A DNA stretch of 64,000 bases from Kribbella voronezhensis (lineage in GTDB: Bacteria; Actinomycetota; Actinomycetes; Propionibacteriales; Kribbellaceae). Location of the stretch: positions 806,001 to 870,000 of the forward strand of contig NZ_SOCE01000002.1 of assembly GCF_004365175.1 (NCBI RefSeq). The letters run 5' to 3'. Of this stretch, positions 49,850-59,152 are shown piece after piece. Position numbers and translations under genes: made by a program. Positions within the stretch are counted from its first letter, which is position 1. The number at the start of each line of letters is the position of its first letter. The notes beneath the pieces were generated by a model. The model did no database searches. It was not told the DNA's origin and saw nothing but the letters and a program-made list of their open reading frames with translations.

Positions 49850-51445
49850 TCAGACGACCGCGGGTGGGACGTTCTTTTCGGCGAGGCGGTTCTGCTCGCG
49901 TTTGCGGGGGAGCATGAGGGCCGGGACCAGGGTGAGGGCGACGAGCACCCAGGCGACCCAGTAGGTGTGCGAGAACGCCGACGCCGCGTCGACCAGGCCG
50001 CGGGCGATGGCGGCGGGGTCGAGGTGCAGTGCGGCGACGTTGTCGGGGCGGGTGTTGGACAGGATCGCCGCCTGGGTCTCGCGCAGTCCGCCGCCCAGCC
50101 CGGGGATCTGCTGGGTGCCGGGGATGATCGGCGAGTCGTTGAGCTGGTTGGTGAGGATGACCGACATCGTCGCCACGCCACAGGAGGACGCGATCTGCTG
50201 GCTGATGTTCAGCAGCGTCGAGCCGCGCGCGACCTGGGCTCCGGTCAGCGTCCGCAGCGCGGTGGTGAACAGCGGCATCATCGTCGCGCCCATCCCGAAA
50301 CCCATCACGACCAGCATGGCGATGATCAGCCCGTACGACGTGGTCGCGGTGATCTGGGTGAGGCCGAACATCCCCACGACGATCAGCGCGATCCCGACCG
50401 GCACGATCCGGCCGACCGGGATCTTGTCGACCAGCCGGCCGGCGATCGGCATCGTGACCATCGCACCGAGTCCCTGCGGTGCCACCAGCAGGCCCGCGTG
50501 CAGGGTCGACTCACCGCGGATCTGCTGGAAGTACGTCGGCACCAGCAGCAGGCCGCCGAAGAACGCTGCGGCGAACAGGAACATCGTGATGATCGAGACG
50601 GTCAGGTTGCGGTCGCGGAACAGCCGCAGGTCGAGCAGCGGGTGCTCCGGCCGGAACGAGTGCCAGACGAAGGTCGCCATCAGCACCACGCCGATCAGCA
50701 TCGAGACCCACACCCTCGGCGCGCCGAAGTCGCCGCCCTTGGCCGGCAGCGAGGAGACCCCGAAGAGGAACAGCGCGAGACCCGGCGACATCAGCGCCAC
50801 CCCGAGGAAGTCGAAGGACTCCGAGCGCTCCGCGTGGTCCGGCGCCAGCGCGTACCACGCGTAGATCAGCGCGATCACACCGAGCGGCACGTTGATCAGG
50901 AAGATCCAGTGCCAGCTCGCCACCTGGATCAGCCAGCCACCCAGGATCGGGCCGAGGATCGGCCCGAGCAGCATCGGTACGCCGAGGATCGCCATCAGCC
51001 GGCCCATCCGGTGCGGTCCGGCGGCCCGGGTCATGATGGTCATGCCGAGTGGCATCAACATGCCACCGCCCAGGCCCTGCAGGACCCGGAAGCCGATCAG
51101 CATGTCGATGCTCGACGCGGTCGCGCACAGGGCAGAGCCGGCGGTGAAGAGGAAGATCGCGGTCATGTAGAGCCGCTTGGTGCCGAACCGGTCGGCGGCC
51201 CAGCCGGTCAGCGGGATCACGGTCGCGAGCGCGAGCGTGTACGCCGTCACGGTCCAGGCGACGGTCGAGTAGGCGACCGGGCTCTGCGGTGAGCCGAACG
51301 TGTCCTGGAAGGTCGGCAGTGCGACGTTCACCACAGTGATGTCGAGAATGGACATGATCGCCCCGAGCACCACAACACCGGCGATCTTCAGAACGGCGGC
51401 GTCGATGTTGTCGGGGTAGTCGGTCTGGGCTGCTGGCTGGCTCAC
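49850..51445 (-). CDS. DHA2-family MFS efflux transporter (EmrB/QacA-like)
   Basis: A 531-residue transporter with 14 predicted helices. Motif C region and family signatures are visible: SILDITVVNVALPTFQ in helix 1, GWAADRFGTKRLY (motif A), RVLQGLGGGMLMPLGMTIM and GPILGGWLIQVASWHWIFLINVPLG. It would expel drugs or other hydrophobic compounds by proton antiport. GTG 51445 has AGGGGAG five bases upstream; the reading frame runs further up through a permease gene but that part is noise. It lies 92 bases behind the sugar permease genes on the same strand. Confidence 0.92.
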   Translation of the reverse strand: MSQPAAQTDYPDNIDAAVLKIAGVVVLGAIMSILDITVVNVALPTFQDTFGSPQSPVAYSTVAWTVTAYTLALATVIPLTGWAADRFGTKRLYMTAIFLFTAGSALCATASSIDMLIGFRVLQGLGGGMLMPLGMTIMTRAAGPHRMGRLMAILGVPMLLGPILGPILGGWLIQVASWHWIFLINVPLGVIALIYAWYALAPDHAERSESFDFLGVALMSPGLALFLFGVSSLPAKGGDFGAPRVWVSMLIGVVLMATFVWHSFRPEHPLLDLRLFRDRNLTVSIITMFLFAAAFFGGLLLVPTYFQQIRGESTLHAGLLVAPQGLGAMVTMPIAGRLVDKIPVGRIVPVGIALIVVGMFGLTQITATTSYGLIIAMLVVMGFGMGATMMPLFTTALRTLTGAQVARGSTLLNISQQIASSCGVATMSVILTNQLNDSPIIPGTQQIPGLGGGLRETQAAILSNTRPDNVAALHLDPAAIARGLVDAASAFSHTYWVAWVLVALTLVPALMLPRKREQNRLAEKNVPPAVV

Positions 51446-51537
51446 GGTTCTCCCCTCGGCACGGATCCCAATGGGGCCGACATTACGCGCCCCCGTACCG
51501 CCGCGACGAGCATTTTCTTGGTCGGAGACGAACCGGT

Positions 51538-52368
51538 TCAGCCCTTCTGGGCGGTGGTGGCGACCCCGTCGAGGATGTAGCGCTGGCCGAAGGCGAACAA
51601 CACGATCATCGGTACGACGGCGATCACGCTCGCCGCGATCGCGATCTCCCACTCGTAGTGACCGGACAGGGCGAAGGCGTCGATCAGCTGTTTCAGGCCG
51701 CGCGGCATGGTGAAGTACTCCGGCGTCTGCAGGTAGATCAGCGGCTTCATCAGGTCCGACCAGCTGGCCTTGAACTCGAAGACGAAGACGATCACCAGCG
51801 CCGGTTTGCACAGCGGGAAGGCGATCCGCCGGAACATCGACAGGTAGCCGCAGCCGTCCACCCGGGCCGCCTCGAACAGTTCCCGCGGGATGCCGAGGAA
51901 GAACTGGCGGAGCAGGAAGATGTAGAAGGCCGAGCCGAACAGGTTCTGCGCCCACAGCGGGATCTGGGTGTCGATCAGGCCGAGCCGGTTCCAGATCAGG
52001 TACACCGGGATCATCGTCACGGCGCCCGGCAGCATCATCGTCGACAACACGATGCCGAACAGCAGGTTCCGGCCGCGGAACCGGAAGTAGGCGAAGCCGA
52101 AGGCGACCAGCGCGCTGGACAGCGTCACCGTCGCGGCAGCCATGAAGCCGACCGTCAGCGAGTTGACCAGCCACCGCATCACCGGGCCCGCGTCCCACAC
52201 CCGAACGTAGTTCTGCGGCTGGAAGACCGCCGGGATCAGCCGGTTGTCGAACACCTGGGAGCGCGGTTTGAGCGACGCGCTGATCAGCCAGACCAGGGGA
52301 TAGACGAACAGGAAGGTCGCGGCGACCAGCGCGACCAGGAACGGCAGGCGGCGCCAGGGAATCGTCAT
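51538..52368 (-). CDS. carbohydrate ABC transporter permease (MalG-like)
   Basis: A 276-residue permease with six helices. The EAA loop, which contacts the ATPase, is EAARVDGCGYLSMFRRIAFPLCKPAL, matching the MalG/CUT1 consensus. It forms the membrane channel with the gene upstream; the stop of that gene and this ATG are separated by three bases. No ATPase gene is in the locus, so a shared MsiK-type ATPase is likely, as is usual in actinobacteria. Confidence 0.93.
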   Translation of the reverse strand: MTIPWRRLPFLVALVAATFLFVYPLVWLISASLKPRSQVFDNRLIPAVFQPQNYVRVWDAGPVMRWLVNSLTVGFMAAATVTLSSALVAFGFAYFRFRGRNLLFGIVLSTMMLPGAVTMIPVYLIWNRLGLIDTQIPLWAQNLFGSAFYIFLLRQFFLGIPRELFEAARVDGCGYLSMFRRIAFPLCKPALVIVFVFEFKASWSDLMKPLIYLQTPEYFTMPRGLKQLIDAFALSGHYEWEIAIAASVIAVVPMIVLFAFGQRYILDGVATTAQKG

Positions 52369-52371
52369 GCC

Positions 52372-53277
52372 TCAGCGCTCCCCGTGGTAGTAGACGTACC
52401 GGTTGCCGATCCGGACCTGGACGAAGGTGATGCCCAGGATGATCACGAAGAGCAGCCAGGCCATCGCCGAGGCGAAGCCCATCTTGAAGAACTGGAAGGC
52501 GTTCTGGAACAGGTAGACCATGTAGACCAGCGACTCCTCCGACGCGGCGGCCTTCTGCTGCGGCCCGTAGAACATCGTGTACGCCTGGTCGAACATCTGC
52601 ATCGCCGCGATCGTGTTGGTGATGACCGTGAAGAAGAGTGCGCCCGAGATCATCGGCACGGTGATCCGGAAGAGCCGGGTCACCGGTCCGGCGCCGTCCA
52701 GTTCGGCCGCCTCGTACAACTGCCGCGGTACGCCGTTGAGCGCGGCGAGGTAGATCACCACGGTGCCGCCGAGGGTCCACAGACTGACGATCGCGAGCGA
52801 CGGTTTCAGCCAGTTCGGGTCGGTGGTCCAGTTCGGGCCGTTGATCCCGAACCAGCCGAGGACCTTGTTCACCAGGCCTTGCTGGCCGTTCAGCAACAGC
52901 AGGAACATCGCACCGGCGGCGACCGCGGGTGTCATCTCGGGCAGGTAGAACGCGGTCCGGAAGAACCCGCTGGCCCGGCCGACCCGCTGCAGCATCAGCG
53001 CGAGCCCGAGAGCCGCGACGGTGCCGAGCGGTACGAACATCGCCGCGTACACGAAGGTGTTGCTCAGCGACTTCAGCACCCGCGGGTCGTCGAACAGCGC
53101 ACGATAGTTGTCGAAGCCGACCGGGCGAGGACTGCGGATCATCTGGTAGTCGGTGAAGGACAGCACCAGGCTGGCGATCATCGGACCGGCCGTGAAGATC
53201 AGGAAGCCGGCCACCCAGGGGAGGACGAAGAACCAGCCGGCCCGGTTCTCCCGGCGTACCAGCTCACTGCGCGGCAT
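52372..53277 (-). CDS. carbohydrate ABC transporter permease (MalF-like)
   Basis: A 301-residue CUT1 permease with six helices. EAA motif: EAAELDGAGPVTRLFRITVPMISGAL. The N-terminus RRENRAGWFFVLPWVAGFLIF is typical. ATG 53277 overlaps the binding-protein stop by one base (TGATG), so binding protein and permease are co-translated. Pairs with the MalG-like permease. Confidence 0.93.
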   Translation of the reverse strand: MPRSELVRRENRAGWFFVLPWVAGFLIFTAGPMIASLVLSFTDYQMIRSPRPVGFDNYRALFDDPRVLKSLSNTFVYAAMFVPLGTVAALGLALMLQRVGRASGFFRTAFYLPEMTPAVAAGAMFLLLLNGQQGLVNKVLGWFGINGPNWTTDPNWLKPSLAIVSLWTLGGTVVIYLAALNGVPRQLYEAAELDGAGPVTRLFRITVPMISGALFFTVITNTIAAMQMFDQAYTMFYGPQQKAAASEESLVYMVYLFQNAFQFFKMGFASAMAWLLFVIILGITFVQVRIGNRYVYYHGER

Positions 53278-54644
53278 CAGCCCTGACTCGCCTTGTCGAA
53301 GGCCGCCTTCGCTTCGGTCTGCGCCTGATCGAGCGCGGCCTGCGGTGTCGCCGTACCGCCGAGGGCCTTGCCGACGGCGCTCTTCCAGGCCGCCTCGATC
53401 TCCGCCCCGGCCGCGGACGGATTGAGCGGCTTGGCCACGTCGAGGCTGGCGTAGTAGTTGTTGATCGCCTGGTCGAAGCCCGGATCGCCGGTGGGCTTCA
53501 GGTACTTCGCCTTGATCTGCTCGTCGGCGACCTTGTTGCCGGTGAACAAGCCGGTGAAGAACGTCTTGTCCTTGGCGACGGTCTGCATCCGGGCCTCGGC
53601 CGCCTTCTGCCAGGTGTCCACCGCGGTCAGCGTCTTGGCCCACTTGCAGGCCGCGTCCTGATTCTTGGCGCCTTTGGGGACGACCCAGGCCGAGCCGCCC
53701 AGCGTACTGATCGGCTTGCCCTGGCGGTCGGTGAACATCGTCGACTGCAGTTTCAGCCCGTTGCGCCGGGAGTCGAGCAGCACGTTCAGGTACCAGTTCT
53801 CGATCGGCATCACCCCGAGCTGGTCCTGGGTGAACTGGTTCTTCTCACCGAAGATGTCGAAGGTGTCGCGGAAGGTCTTGAAGTTCGACCAGCCGCCCTG
53901 GTCGTTGACCAGCTTGATCGCATACGTCAGCGCTTCGACGGCCTTGGGGTCGTTCAGGTTCGGCTCGCCGCCCGGTTTGATCAGCTCGGCGCCGTTGTTC
54001 AGCGCCCAGAGCGGGAAGAAGTCGGGCATCCGCGGGTCGTAGCCGATCCGCGCCGGCCGCCCGTTCTTGGCCTTGTACAGCTTCTTCGCCGTCTGCTCCA
54101 GCTTGCCCCAGTCGGTGGTCTGGATGTCGGCCGTCTGTACTCCGGCGGACGCCAGTGCCGTGCTGTTGATCAGGTTCACGGTGACTGTGTAGAACTCCGG
54201 GATGCCGTAGGTCTTGTCCTTCAGTTTGACCTCGTTCAGCGCGGCCTCGCGGTACTGGCCGGTGTCGATGTCGTTGTTCTTGATGCAGTCGTCGAGCGGC
54301 AGGATCGCGCCCTTGGCGGCGTACGTGCCGACCAGATTCCGGGCCATGTAGACGACATCCGGCGCATTGCCGCTGGAAACCGCGGTGAGGAACTGCTGGG
54401 CATCGAAGTCGCCTTTGTTGTTCTTCACCGTCACGGACGGATAAGCGGCCTTGAAGGCCGCGATGCGCGACTGCGCCACTTCGTCCTCACCGCTGAAACC
54501 CATCACATTCAGGGTTCCGGTGGGTGTGGAGCCGGCCGATCCGGCCTTGCCGCCGGTGTCGTCCTTGCCGCCGACCCCGGCGCAGGACGTGATGACCAGA
54601 GCTCCGGCGGCAATACCCGCCAACGCCCACCCGCTGTTCTTCAT
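53277..54644 (-). CDS. extracellular sugar-binding lipoprotein of ABC transporter
   Basis: A 455-residue family 1 solute-binding protein. The N-terminal signal ends in a lipobox, ALVITSCAG, with the lipid-modified Cys at about 22, followed by a Gly/Asp/Lys linker. TGTLNVMGFSGEDEVAQSRIAAFKAAYPSV and VVYMARNLVGTYAAKGAILPLDD are classical. It delivers an oligosaccharide to the two permeases. ATG 54644 with GGGGAGG four bases before. First gene of the sugar operon; the ligand is unknown, but the putative glycosidase downstream should cleave it. Confidence 0.93.
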   Translation of the reverse strand: MKNSGWALAGIAAGALVITSCAGVGGKDDTGGKAGSAGSTPTGTLNVMGFSGEDEVAQSRIAAFKAAYPSVTVKNNKGDFDAQQFLTAVSSGNAPDVVYMARNLVGTYAAKGAILPLDDCIKNNDIDTGQYREAALNEVKLKDKTYGIPEFYTVTVNLINSTALASAGVQTADIQTTDWGKLEQTAKKLYKAKNGRPARIGYDPRMPDFFPLWALNNGAELIKPGGEPNLNDPKAVEALTYAIKLVNDQGGWSNFKTFRDTFDIFGEKNQFTQDQLGVMPIENWYLNVLLDSRRNGLKLQSTMFTDRQGKPISTLGGSAWVVPKGAKNQDAACKWAKTLTAVDTWQKAAEARMQTVAKDKTFFTGLFTGNKVADEQIKAKYLKPTGDPGFDQAINNYYASLDVAKPLNPSAAGAEIEAAWKSAVGKALGGTATPQAALDQAQTEAKAAFDKASQG

Positions 54645-54770
54645 GCTGCCTCCCCATTTCCGCAACCTTCAGTCCGCAGCACTGGTACCCAGACCTAGTA
54701 CTCGCCGTTAATAAGGCCGCCGAGCGGGAACCTCGCTGATTCGCAGTTCGCCCGCTCACAGGAGGCAACG

Positions 54771-55652
54771 ATGTTTTTCCACCGTCAGGAACTGCAGTTC
54801 AAATCCACCCCGGACCGCGCGGACGCCGTCTACGCGCGCAAGTTGCAGGAGGTGCTCGGCGGTCAGTACGGCGAGATCACCGTCGCGATGCAGTACATGT
54901 TCCAGGGCTGGAACATGCACACCCCCGGCAAGTACCGCGACCTGGTCTTCGGCGTCGGAGCCGAAGAGGTCGGCCATGTCGAGATGCTCGCGACGATGAT
55001 CGCGCAACTGCTGGAGAAGGCGCCGCTCGGTATCACCGACGACGCCGTCCAGGACGACCCGACGGTCGCGGCCGTGATCGGTGGCACCGACATCCAGCAC
55101 GCCATCGTCGCGGGGGCCGGCGCCCGCGCGGTCGACAGCATGGGTAACCCCTGGCAGGGCAGCTACATCACCGCCAGCGGCAACCTGCTGGCCGATTTCC
55201 AGGCCAACGCCAACGCCGAGATGCAGGGCCGGGTGCAGGTCGCCAGGCTCTACCACATGACCGACGACCACGGCGTCCGTGACCTGCTCTCGTTCCTGCT
55301 CGCTCGAGACACCATGCACCAGAACATGTGGCTGGCGGCCGCCGCCGAGCTGCGCGAGGAGGGCGCCGAACTACTCCCGGTCCCGAGCAACTTCCCGCAG
55401 AACAAGGAACACACCGAGGTCTCGTACCAGTACCAGAACTTCAGCGACGGTCCGGCCGCGAGTGAAGGCTCCTGGGCGAAGGGGCCGACACCCGACGGCA
55501 ACGGCGAGTTCACGTACCACGACGGGTCGACGACCAGCGCGCCGATGCCGGCGCCCACCCGGCCGGACGCGCGGTTCTACGGCACGACCGACCTGCCGAA
55601 CCTGATGGAGAAGACCGCGGGCAAGGTCCAGGACAAGCTCAAGAAGGAGTGA
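54771..55652 (+). CDS. manganese catalase
   Basis: A 293-residue non-haem catalase that splits hydrogen peroxide at a di-manganese site. The four-helix bundle ligands are visible: ELQFK near residue 9, GGQYGEITVAMQYMFQGW near 28-45, EEVGHVEM at about 64-71, and DLLSFLLARDTMHQNMW with the last Glu/His ligands. The C-terminal tail (TEVSYQYQNFSDGP, Pro-rich) is the usual extension. AGGAGG precedes the ATG by seven bases. Its end overlaps the convergent MFS gene by 14 bases. Confidence 0.95.
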   Translation: MFFHRQELQFKSTPDRADAVYARKLQEVLGGQYGEITVAMQYMFQGWNMHTPGKYRDLVFGVGAEEVGHVEMLATMIAQLLEKAPLGITDDAVQDDPTVAAVIGGTDIQHAIVAGAGARAVDSMGNPWQGSYITASGNLLADFQANANAEMQGRVQVARLYHMTDDHGVRDLLSFLLARDTMHQNMWLAAAAELREEGAELLPVPSNFPQNKEHTEVSYQYQNFSDGPAASEGSWAKGPTPDGNGEFTYHDGSTTSAPMPAPTRPDARFYGTTDLPNLMEKTAGKVQDKLKKE

Positions 55653-56880
55653 TCGTGACGTCTTCGGCAGTCCTGGACAGCCGAAGGGCTCGGTAAGCAG
55701 GCAGTGGGGAGAGCGCGGCGAGTGTCAAGGCGAGCCACAATGTCGGGCGGATGCCGAGCCACTCGCCGAGCACTCCGCCGAGCAGAGCTCCGACCGGGAA
55801 CAGGGCCATGATGAGCGTGCGGGCGCTGGCGTTCACCCGGCCGAGCAGTTCCGTGGGGCACAACTGCTGGCGCAGGCTGACCGAACTGATGGCGTAGACG
55901 ATCTGTCCGAGCTCGCTGACAGCAGTGCCGAGTACGACGAGGCTCACTGACAACCCAGGCCGGGCAAGTGGTCCGAGCAACGCGATCGGCCCGGGCACGA
56001 CCAACGACAACCAGACGATCCGCGCCGATCCGAAGCGGTTCGCCAACCGGGGAGTGAGGGCTGCGCCGAGCATCGCGGTGACCGAACCGACCGCGAGCAG
56101 TACGCCGACCGCTGCCGGTGACAGTCGCAGGGTGCGGACCAGGAAGATGTAGTTCACGGCGGAGGCCACGGCGAAGGAGAAGTTTCCGACCGCACTGGTC
56201 ACGGTCATGGCCCGCAGTACGGGGGATCGGCTCAGGAAACCAAGGCCCTCTTTGATCTGTCCTGATAGCCGGGAGTGCTCCGGCTGCGGGGTGGGCTGAG
56301 GTTCGCGGACCTTGATCGCCAGCAGACAGGCGGCGGAGACGGTCAGAGCCATTGCCTGGATCAGCAGGACATTCGCGGAGCCGAGCCGCCCGACCAGCCA
56401 GCCACCGAGACCAGGCCCGGCGACCTGTCCGGAGGCCCGGACTGTTTCCATCGCGGAGTTGCCGGCGATCAGTCGCTGCTTGCCGACCACGTCGGGCAGG
56501 TAGCTCTGGTAGCCGACGTCGAAGAAGACCCGGGCCACGCCGATCAGCAGCGAGACCACCACGAGTTGAGTGACGGTGAGCCTCCCGAGCCAGGCCGTCA
56601 CCGGGATCGAGATCAACAGGGCCGCGCGCGACAGGTCGCCGGCGACCAGGACCGGCCGGCGGCGTACCCGATCTATCCAGGCGCCGGCCGGCAGACCGAT
56701 CACCGCGAAGGCCACGGTGCCGGCCGCAGTCACCAGACCGACTTGCAGAGGCGAGGCCCGCAGGGTCGACACCGCCAGCAGCGGGACGGCGATGCCACTG
56801 ATCTGGGCACCGAACTGGCTGGTCGTCTGCCCGAGCAGCAACCACTGGAAATCACGCCGGGAACGTGAGCCTTTCCGCAC
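55639..56880 (-). CDS. MFS transporter (macrolide-efflux-like)
   Basis: A 413-residue transporter with 12 helices of the MefA/enterobactin-exporter-like group. FQWLLLGQTTSQFGAQISGIAVPLLA opens it, GLPAGAWIDRVRRRPVLVAGDL is motif A, and a charged loop (REPQPTPQPEHSRLSGQIKEGLGFL) separates the halves. It likely exports a drug-like compound. GTG 56880 with GGAGG seven bases upstream. Confidence 0.88.
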   Translation of the reverse strand: MRKGSRSRRDFQWLLLGQTTSQFGAQISGIAVPLLAVSTLRASPLQVGLVTAAGTVAFAVIGLPAGAWIDRVRRRPVLVAGDLSRAALLISIPVTAWLGRLTVTQLVVVSLLIGVARVFFDVGYQSYLPDVVGKQRLIAGNSAMETVRASGQVAGPGLGGWLVGRLGSANVLLIQAMALTVSAACLLAIKVREPQPTPQPEHSRLSGQIKEGLGFLSRSPVLRAMTVTSAVGNFSFAVASAVNYIFLVRTLRLSPAAVGVLLAVGSVTAMLGAALTPRLANRFGSARIVWLSLVVPGPIALLGPLARPGLSVSLVVLGTAVSELGQIVYAISSVSLRQQLCPTELLGRVNASARTLIMALFPVGALLGGVLGEWLGIRPTLWLALTLAALSPLPAYRALRLSRTAEDVTITPS

Positions 56881-56996
56881 GACAACCTCCGGGACGAGTG
56901 AGGAACGAACCCCACCCGAAACGCCGAAAATCGTCGCTAGGGGAGGGGAACATTACCAGACCGCCTCGGAGGTTGCCGGTTCCGTGCCGGCAAGGA

Positions 56997-57455
56997 TCAG
57001 CGTGCCGACCCCCTGGCCCCGACCGGTCGCCGGGACAGCACGACACCCAGGAGGACCATCGCGAGGCCCAGCAGGAGATGCAGCCAGTTGTCGGCCGTGT
57101 TGAGCGGTACGAAGTTGGCCGCGCTGGCATGGTCGATCACCAGGCCGTAGACCCACAGCACCAGGTAGATGATCCCGCCGCCGATCAGATAGTTACGCGC
57201 GCCCGCGACGGACCGGGCCAGCAGGAGACCGGCGATGCCGAACAGCAGATGCACGACGTTGTGCAGGATCGATACCTGGAACAGGCCCAGGAGTTTGGCA
57301 TCGGAGTGATGCCCGCCGAACATCATCGTGTCGTAGTTGGTGGTGATCCCCGGGATGAATCCCAGCACCCCGACGGCCAGAAAGGCCAGTGCGACCACCA
57401 CGGCTGCCTTTTGAACCGTGGTCCTGGTCAGGTTTCTCGATGCAGCGTCAACCAT
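56997..57455 (-). CDS. DUF4383 family membrane protein
   Basis: A 152-residue protein with four helices, fitting DUF4383: ALAFLAVGVLGFIPGITTNYDTM, HSDAKLLGLFQVSILHNVVHLLFGIAGLL and NTADNWLHLLLGLAMVLLGVVL, where two HNxxH/NxLH motifs are conserved. Function unknown. ATG 57455. The 228-base divergent region before the GAF-ANTAR gene holds two short inverted repeats. Confidence 0.9.
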   Translation of the reverse strand: MVDAASRNLTRTTVQKAAVVVALAFLAVGVLGFIPGITTNYDTMMFGGHHSDAKLLGLFQVSILHNVVHLLFGIAGLLLARSVAGARNYLIGGGIIYLVLWVYGLVIDHASAANFVPLNTADNWLHLLLGLAMVLLGVVLSRRPVGARGSAR

Positions 57456-57478
57456 GATGACGTCGTCCTTTCGCTGCA

Positions 57479-57517
57479 GCCGGTGATCGGTTCACCGGCG
57501 CGATGCCGAGCGGCATC
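57479..57517. promoter_or_regulatory. two short inverted repeats in the DUF4383/ANTAR divergent region
   Basis: GCCGGTGA-tcggt-TCACCGGC (57479-57499) and GATGCC-gagc-GGCATC (57502-57517) lie side by side, 24 bases before the DUF4383 start. Consecutive hairpins recall sites for dimeric regulators or RNA stem pairs. Confidence 0.4.
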
Positions 57518-57683
57518 TGCCGGCCCCCAGTGCCGCCGCGACGGCGTCGATTCGTCGAACTTGTGCAATCGTCCGACCGATTTCACCGCTGCCGGGACCG
57601 GGGCGTGGGAGGGTGGAGGCAGGCGGCCGGTGCGGACACCGGCCGGGACGGACAACAGGTGGGGACGGACGGGGTGACGGCGG

Positions 57684-58391
57684 ATGGCTGAGCTGGATCG
57701 GACCACCTTGCTGGCCCGGCTGGCGAGATTGATCGCCGACGACGACAACGGCCTGCAGCTGGAGACGCGTCTTTGCCGTGCCTATCTGGCGATGATGTCG
57801 GGAGACGGCGCGGCCCTCACGCTGTCCTACACCGAGCCGGAGCGGGTGACGCTCTGTACGACCGACGATCTGGCGGCCCGGCTGGAGGACCTGCAGGACG
57901 TGCTCGGCGAAGGGCCCGGGCCGACGGCGTACGTGACCGAGCAGATCGCGGTCGCCGACCTGCGGGCCGAGACCGGCCAGTGGCCGCTGTTCACCGACGC
58001 CGCGCGCAAGGTCCCGGGCGCCGCGGTCCTGTACGCCATCCCGATCCGGCCGTGGAACGACGGTGTCATCGGGGTGCTGACGATCCATCAGCACACGACG
58101 GAGTTGCCGGATGCGGGTCAGGCGCAGTTCCTGGCGAGCGCGATCGGTGCCGCCCTGGTCAAGGACCCACCGGTCGAGTTCTCCCTCGGCTCGGGGCCCT
58201 GGACGACCCGGTCGGAGATCCATCAGGCCACCGGCATGGTGGTGGCCCAGTTGCGGATCAGCCCCGACGACGCGCTCGCGCTGCTGCGGGCGCACGCGTT
58301 CTCCCACGACATCACCTTGGCGGCGGTGGCCGAACTCATCACCAGCCGGCGCCTGCACTTCACCGACGACGCCGAAAGCGAGACTCCATGA
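57684..58391 (+). CDS. GAF-ANTAR transcription antitermination protein (1)
   Basis: A 235-residue regulator. Residues about 15-165 form a GAF-like sensor domain (LEDLQDVLGEGPGPTAYVTEQIAVADLRAE; AIPIRPWNDGVIGVLTIHQH). Residues about 175-228 are an ANTAR domain (EIHQATGMVVAQLRISPDDALALLRAHAFSHDITLAAVAELI), a helix bundle that binds paired RNA hairpins and prevents termination. The signal is unknown. Overlaps the next ANTAR gene by ATGA. Confidence 0.92.
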   Translation: MAELDRTTLLARLARLIADDDNGLQLETRLCRAYLAMMSGDGAALTLSYTEPERVTLCTTDDLAARLEDLQDVLGEGPGPTAYVTEQIAVADLRAETGQWPLFTDAARKVPGAAVLYAIPIRPWNDGVIGVLTIHQHTTELPDAGQAQFLASAIGAALVKDPPVEFSLGSGPWTTRSEIHQATGMVVAQLRISPDDALALLRAHAFSHDITLAAVAELITSRRLHFTDDAESETP

Positions 58392-59089
58392 CTGCCGCTA
58401 CCGCTTCGCAAGCGTTCGTGGACGCCGCCGCGGCCATGGTCCAGCAAGACGATGTCGCCGACACCCTGACCCGGCTACTGGCCGACTGCGCGAAGTTCAC
58501 CGCCGCGGACGCGATCGGGCTCCTGGTCAAACACGAGGACGGCTCGCTGGAGATCCTGAGCGCCACCTCGCACCACGCGGCGCAGCTCGAGCTCTACCAG
58601 CTCCAGCAGGACTCCGGGCCATGCGTCGACGTGGCTCAGAACGGCTCCGCGTTGTCGGTCGCCGGCGATGCGGAGCTCGTCGAGCGCTGGGGTCGGGTGG
58701 GTGAGGCGATCATCGCCGCCGGATACCACGCCGTGCACGCGGTCCCACTGCGGTGGCACGGCCGGCTGATCGGTGCGATGAACGCCTTTCACAGCGCGCC
58801 GGAGACCGCCGACGGAGAGGCCGAGCAGCTGACCCAGGCCTTCGCGGACATCGCCGCCGTGGTGATCATCCAGTCCCACGAACTCACTCCCGGTCAGCTC
58901 GACGAGCGGATCCGGACGGCGCTGGCCGGCCGGACGGTGATCGAGCAGGCCAAAGGCGTCCTCGCCCAGCTCTCGCGCGTGGACATGGCCGCCGCCTACG
59001 ACCTGCTCGTCCGGCGAGCAACCGACGGCGGCGTCAGCCTGACCCAGGCGGCGAACGGGATCATCGGGGAAGCGCGCAAGCGGCCGTGA
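58388..59089 (+). CDS. GAF-ANTAR transcription antitermination protein (2)
   Basis: A 233-residue protein with the same layout: GAF (residues about 20-160: ADAIGLLVKHEDGSLEILSATSHHAAQLELYQLQQDSGPCVDVAQNG, then AIIAAGYHAVHAVPLRWHGRLIGAMNAFH) and ANTAR (residues about 172-228: VIEQAKGVLAQLSRVDMAAAYDLLVRRATDGGVSLTQAANGII). Made from the same message as protein 1, judged by the ATGA overlap at 58388-58391; the two may form a heterodimer. Confidence 0.93.
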   Translation: MTAATASQAFVDAAAAMVQQDDVADTLTRLLADCAKFTAADAIGLLVKHEDGSLEILSATSHHAAQLELYQLQQDSGPCVDVAQNGSALSVAGDAELVERWGRVGEAIIAAGYHAVHAVPLRWHGRLIGAMNAFHSAPETADGEAEQLTQAFADIAAVVIIQSHELTPGQLDERIRTALAGRTVIEQAKGVLAQLSRVDMAAAYDLLVRRATDGGVSLTQAANGIIGEARKRP

Positions 59090-59152
59090 TCAGTACTGCG
59101 CCGCCGGCGCGGCCGATCGCTTGGAACGACTCTGGAGGGGTACCGGCCGGAA

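Noticed and set aside
49850-52780. A 976-codon open frame on the minus strand
   Set aside because: Only the part from GTG 51445 down codes for the MFS transporter. The upstream part is the shadow of the two permease genes, whose EAA loops and overlaps are in other frames.
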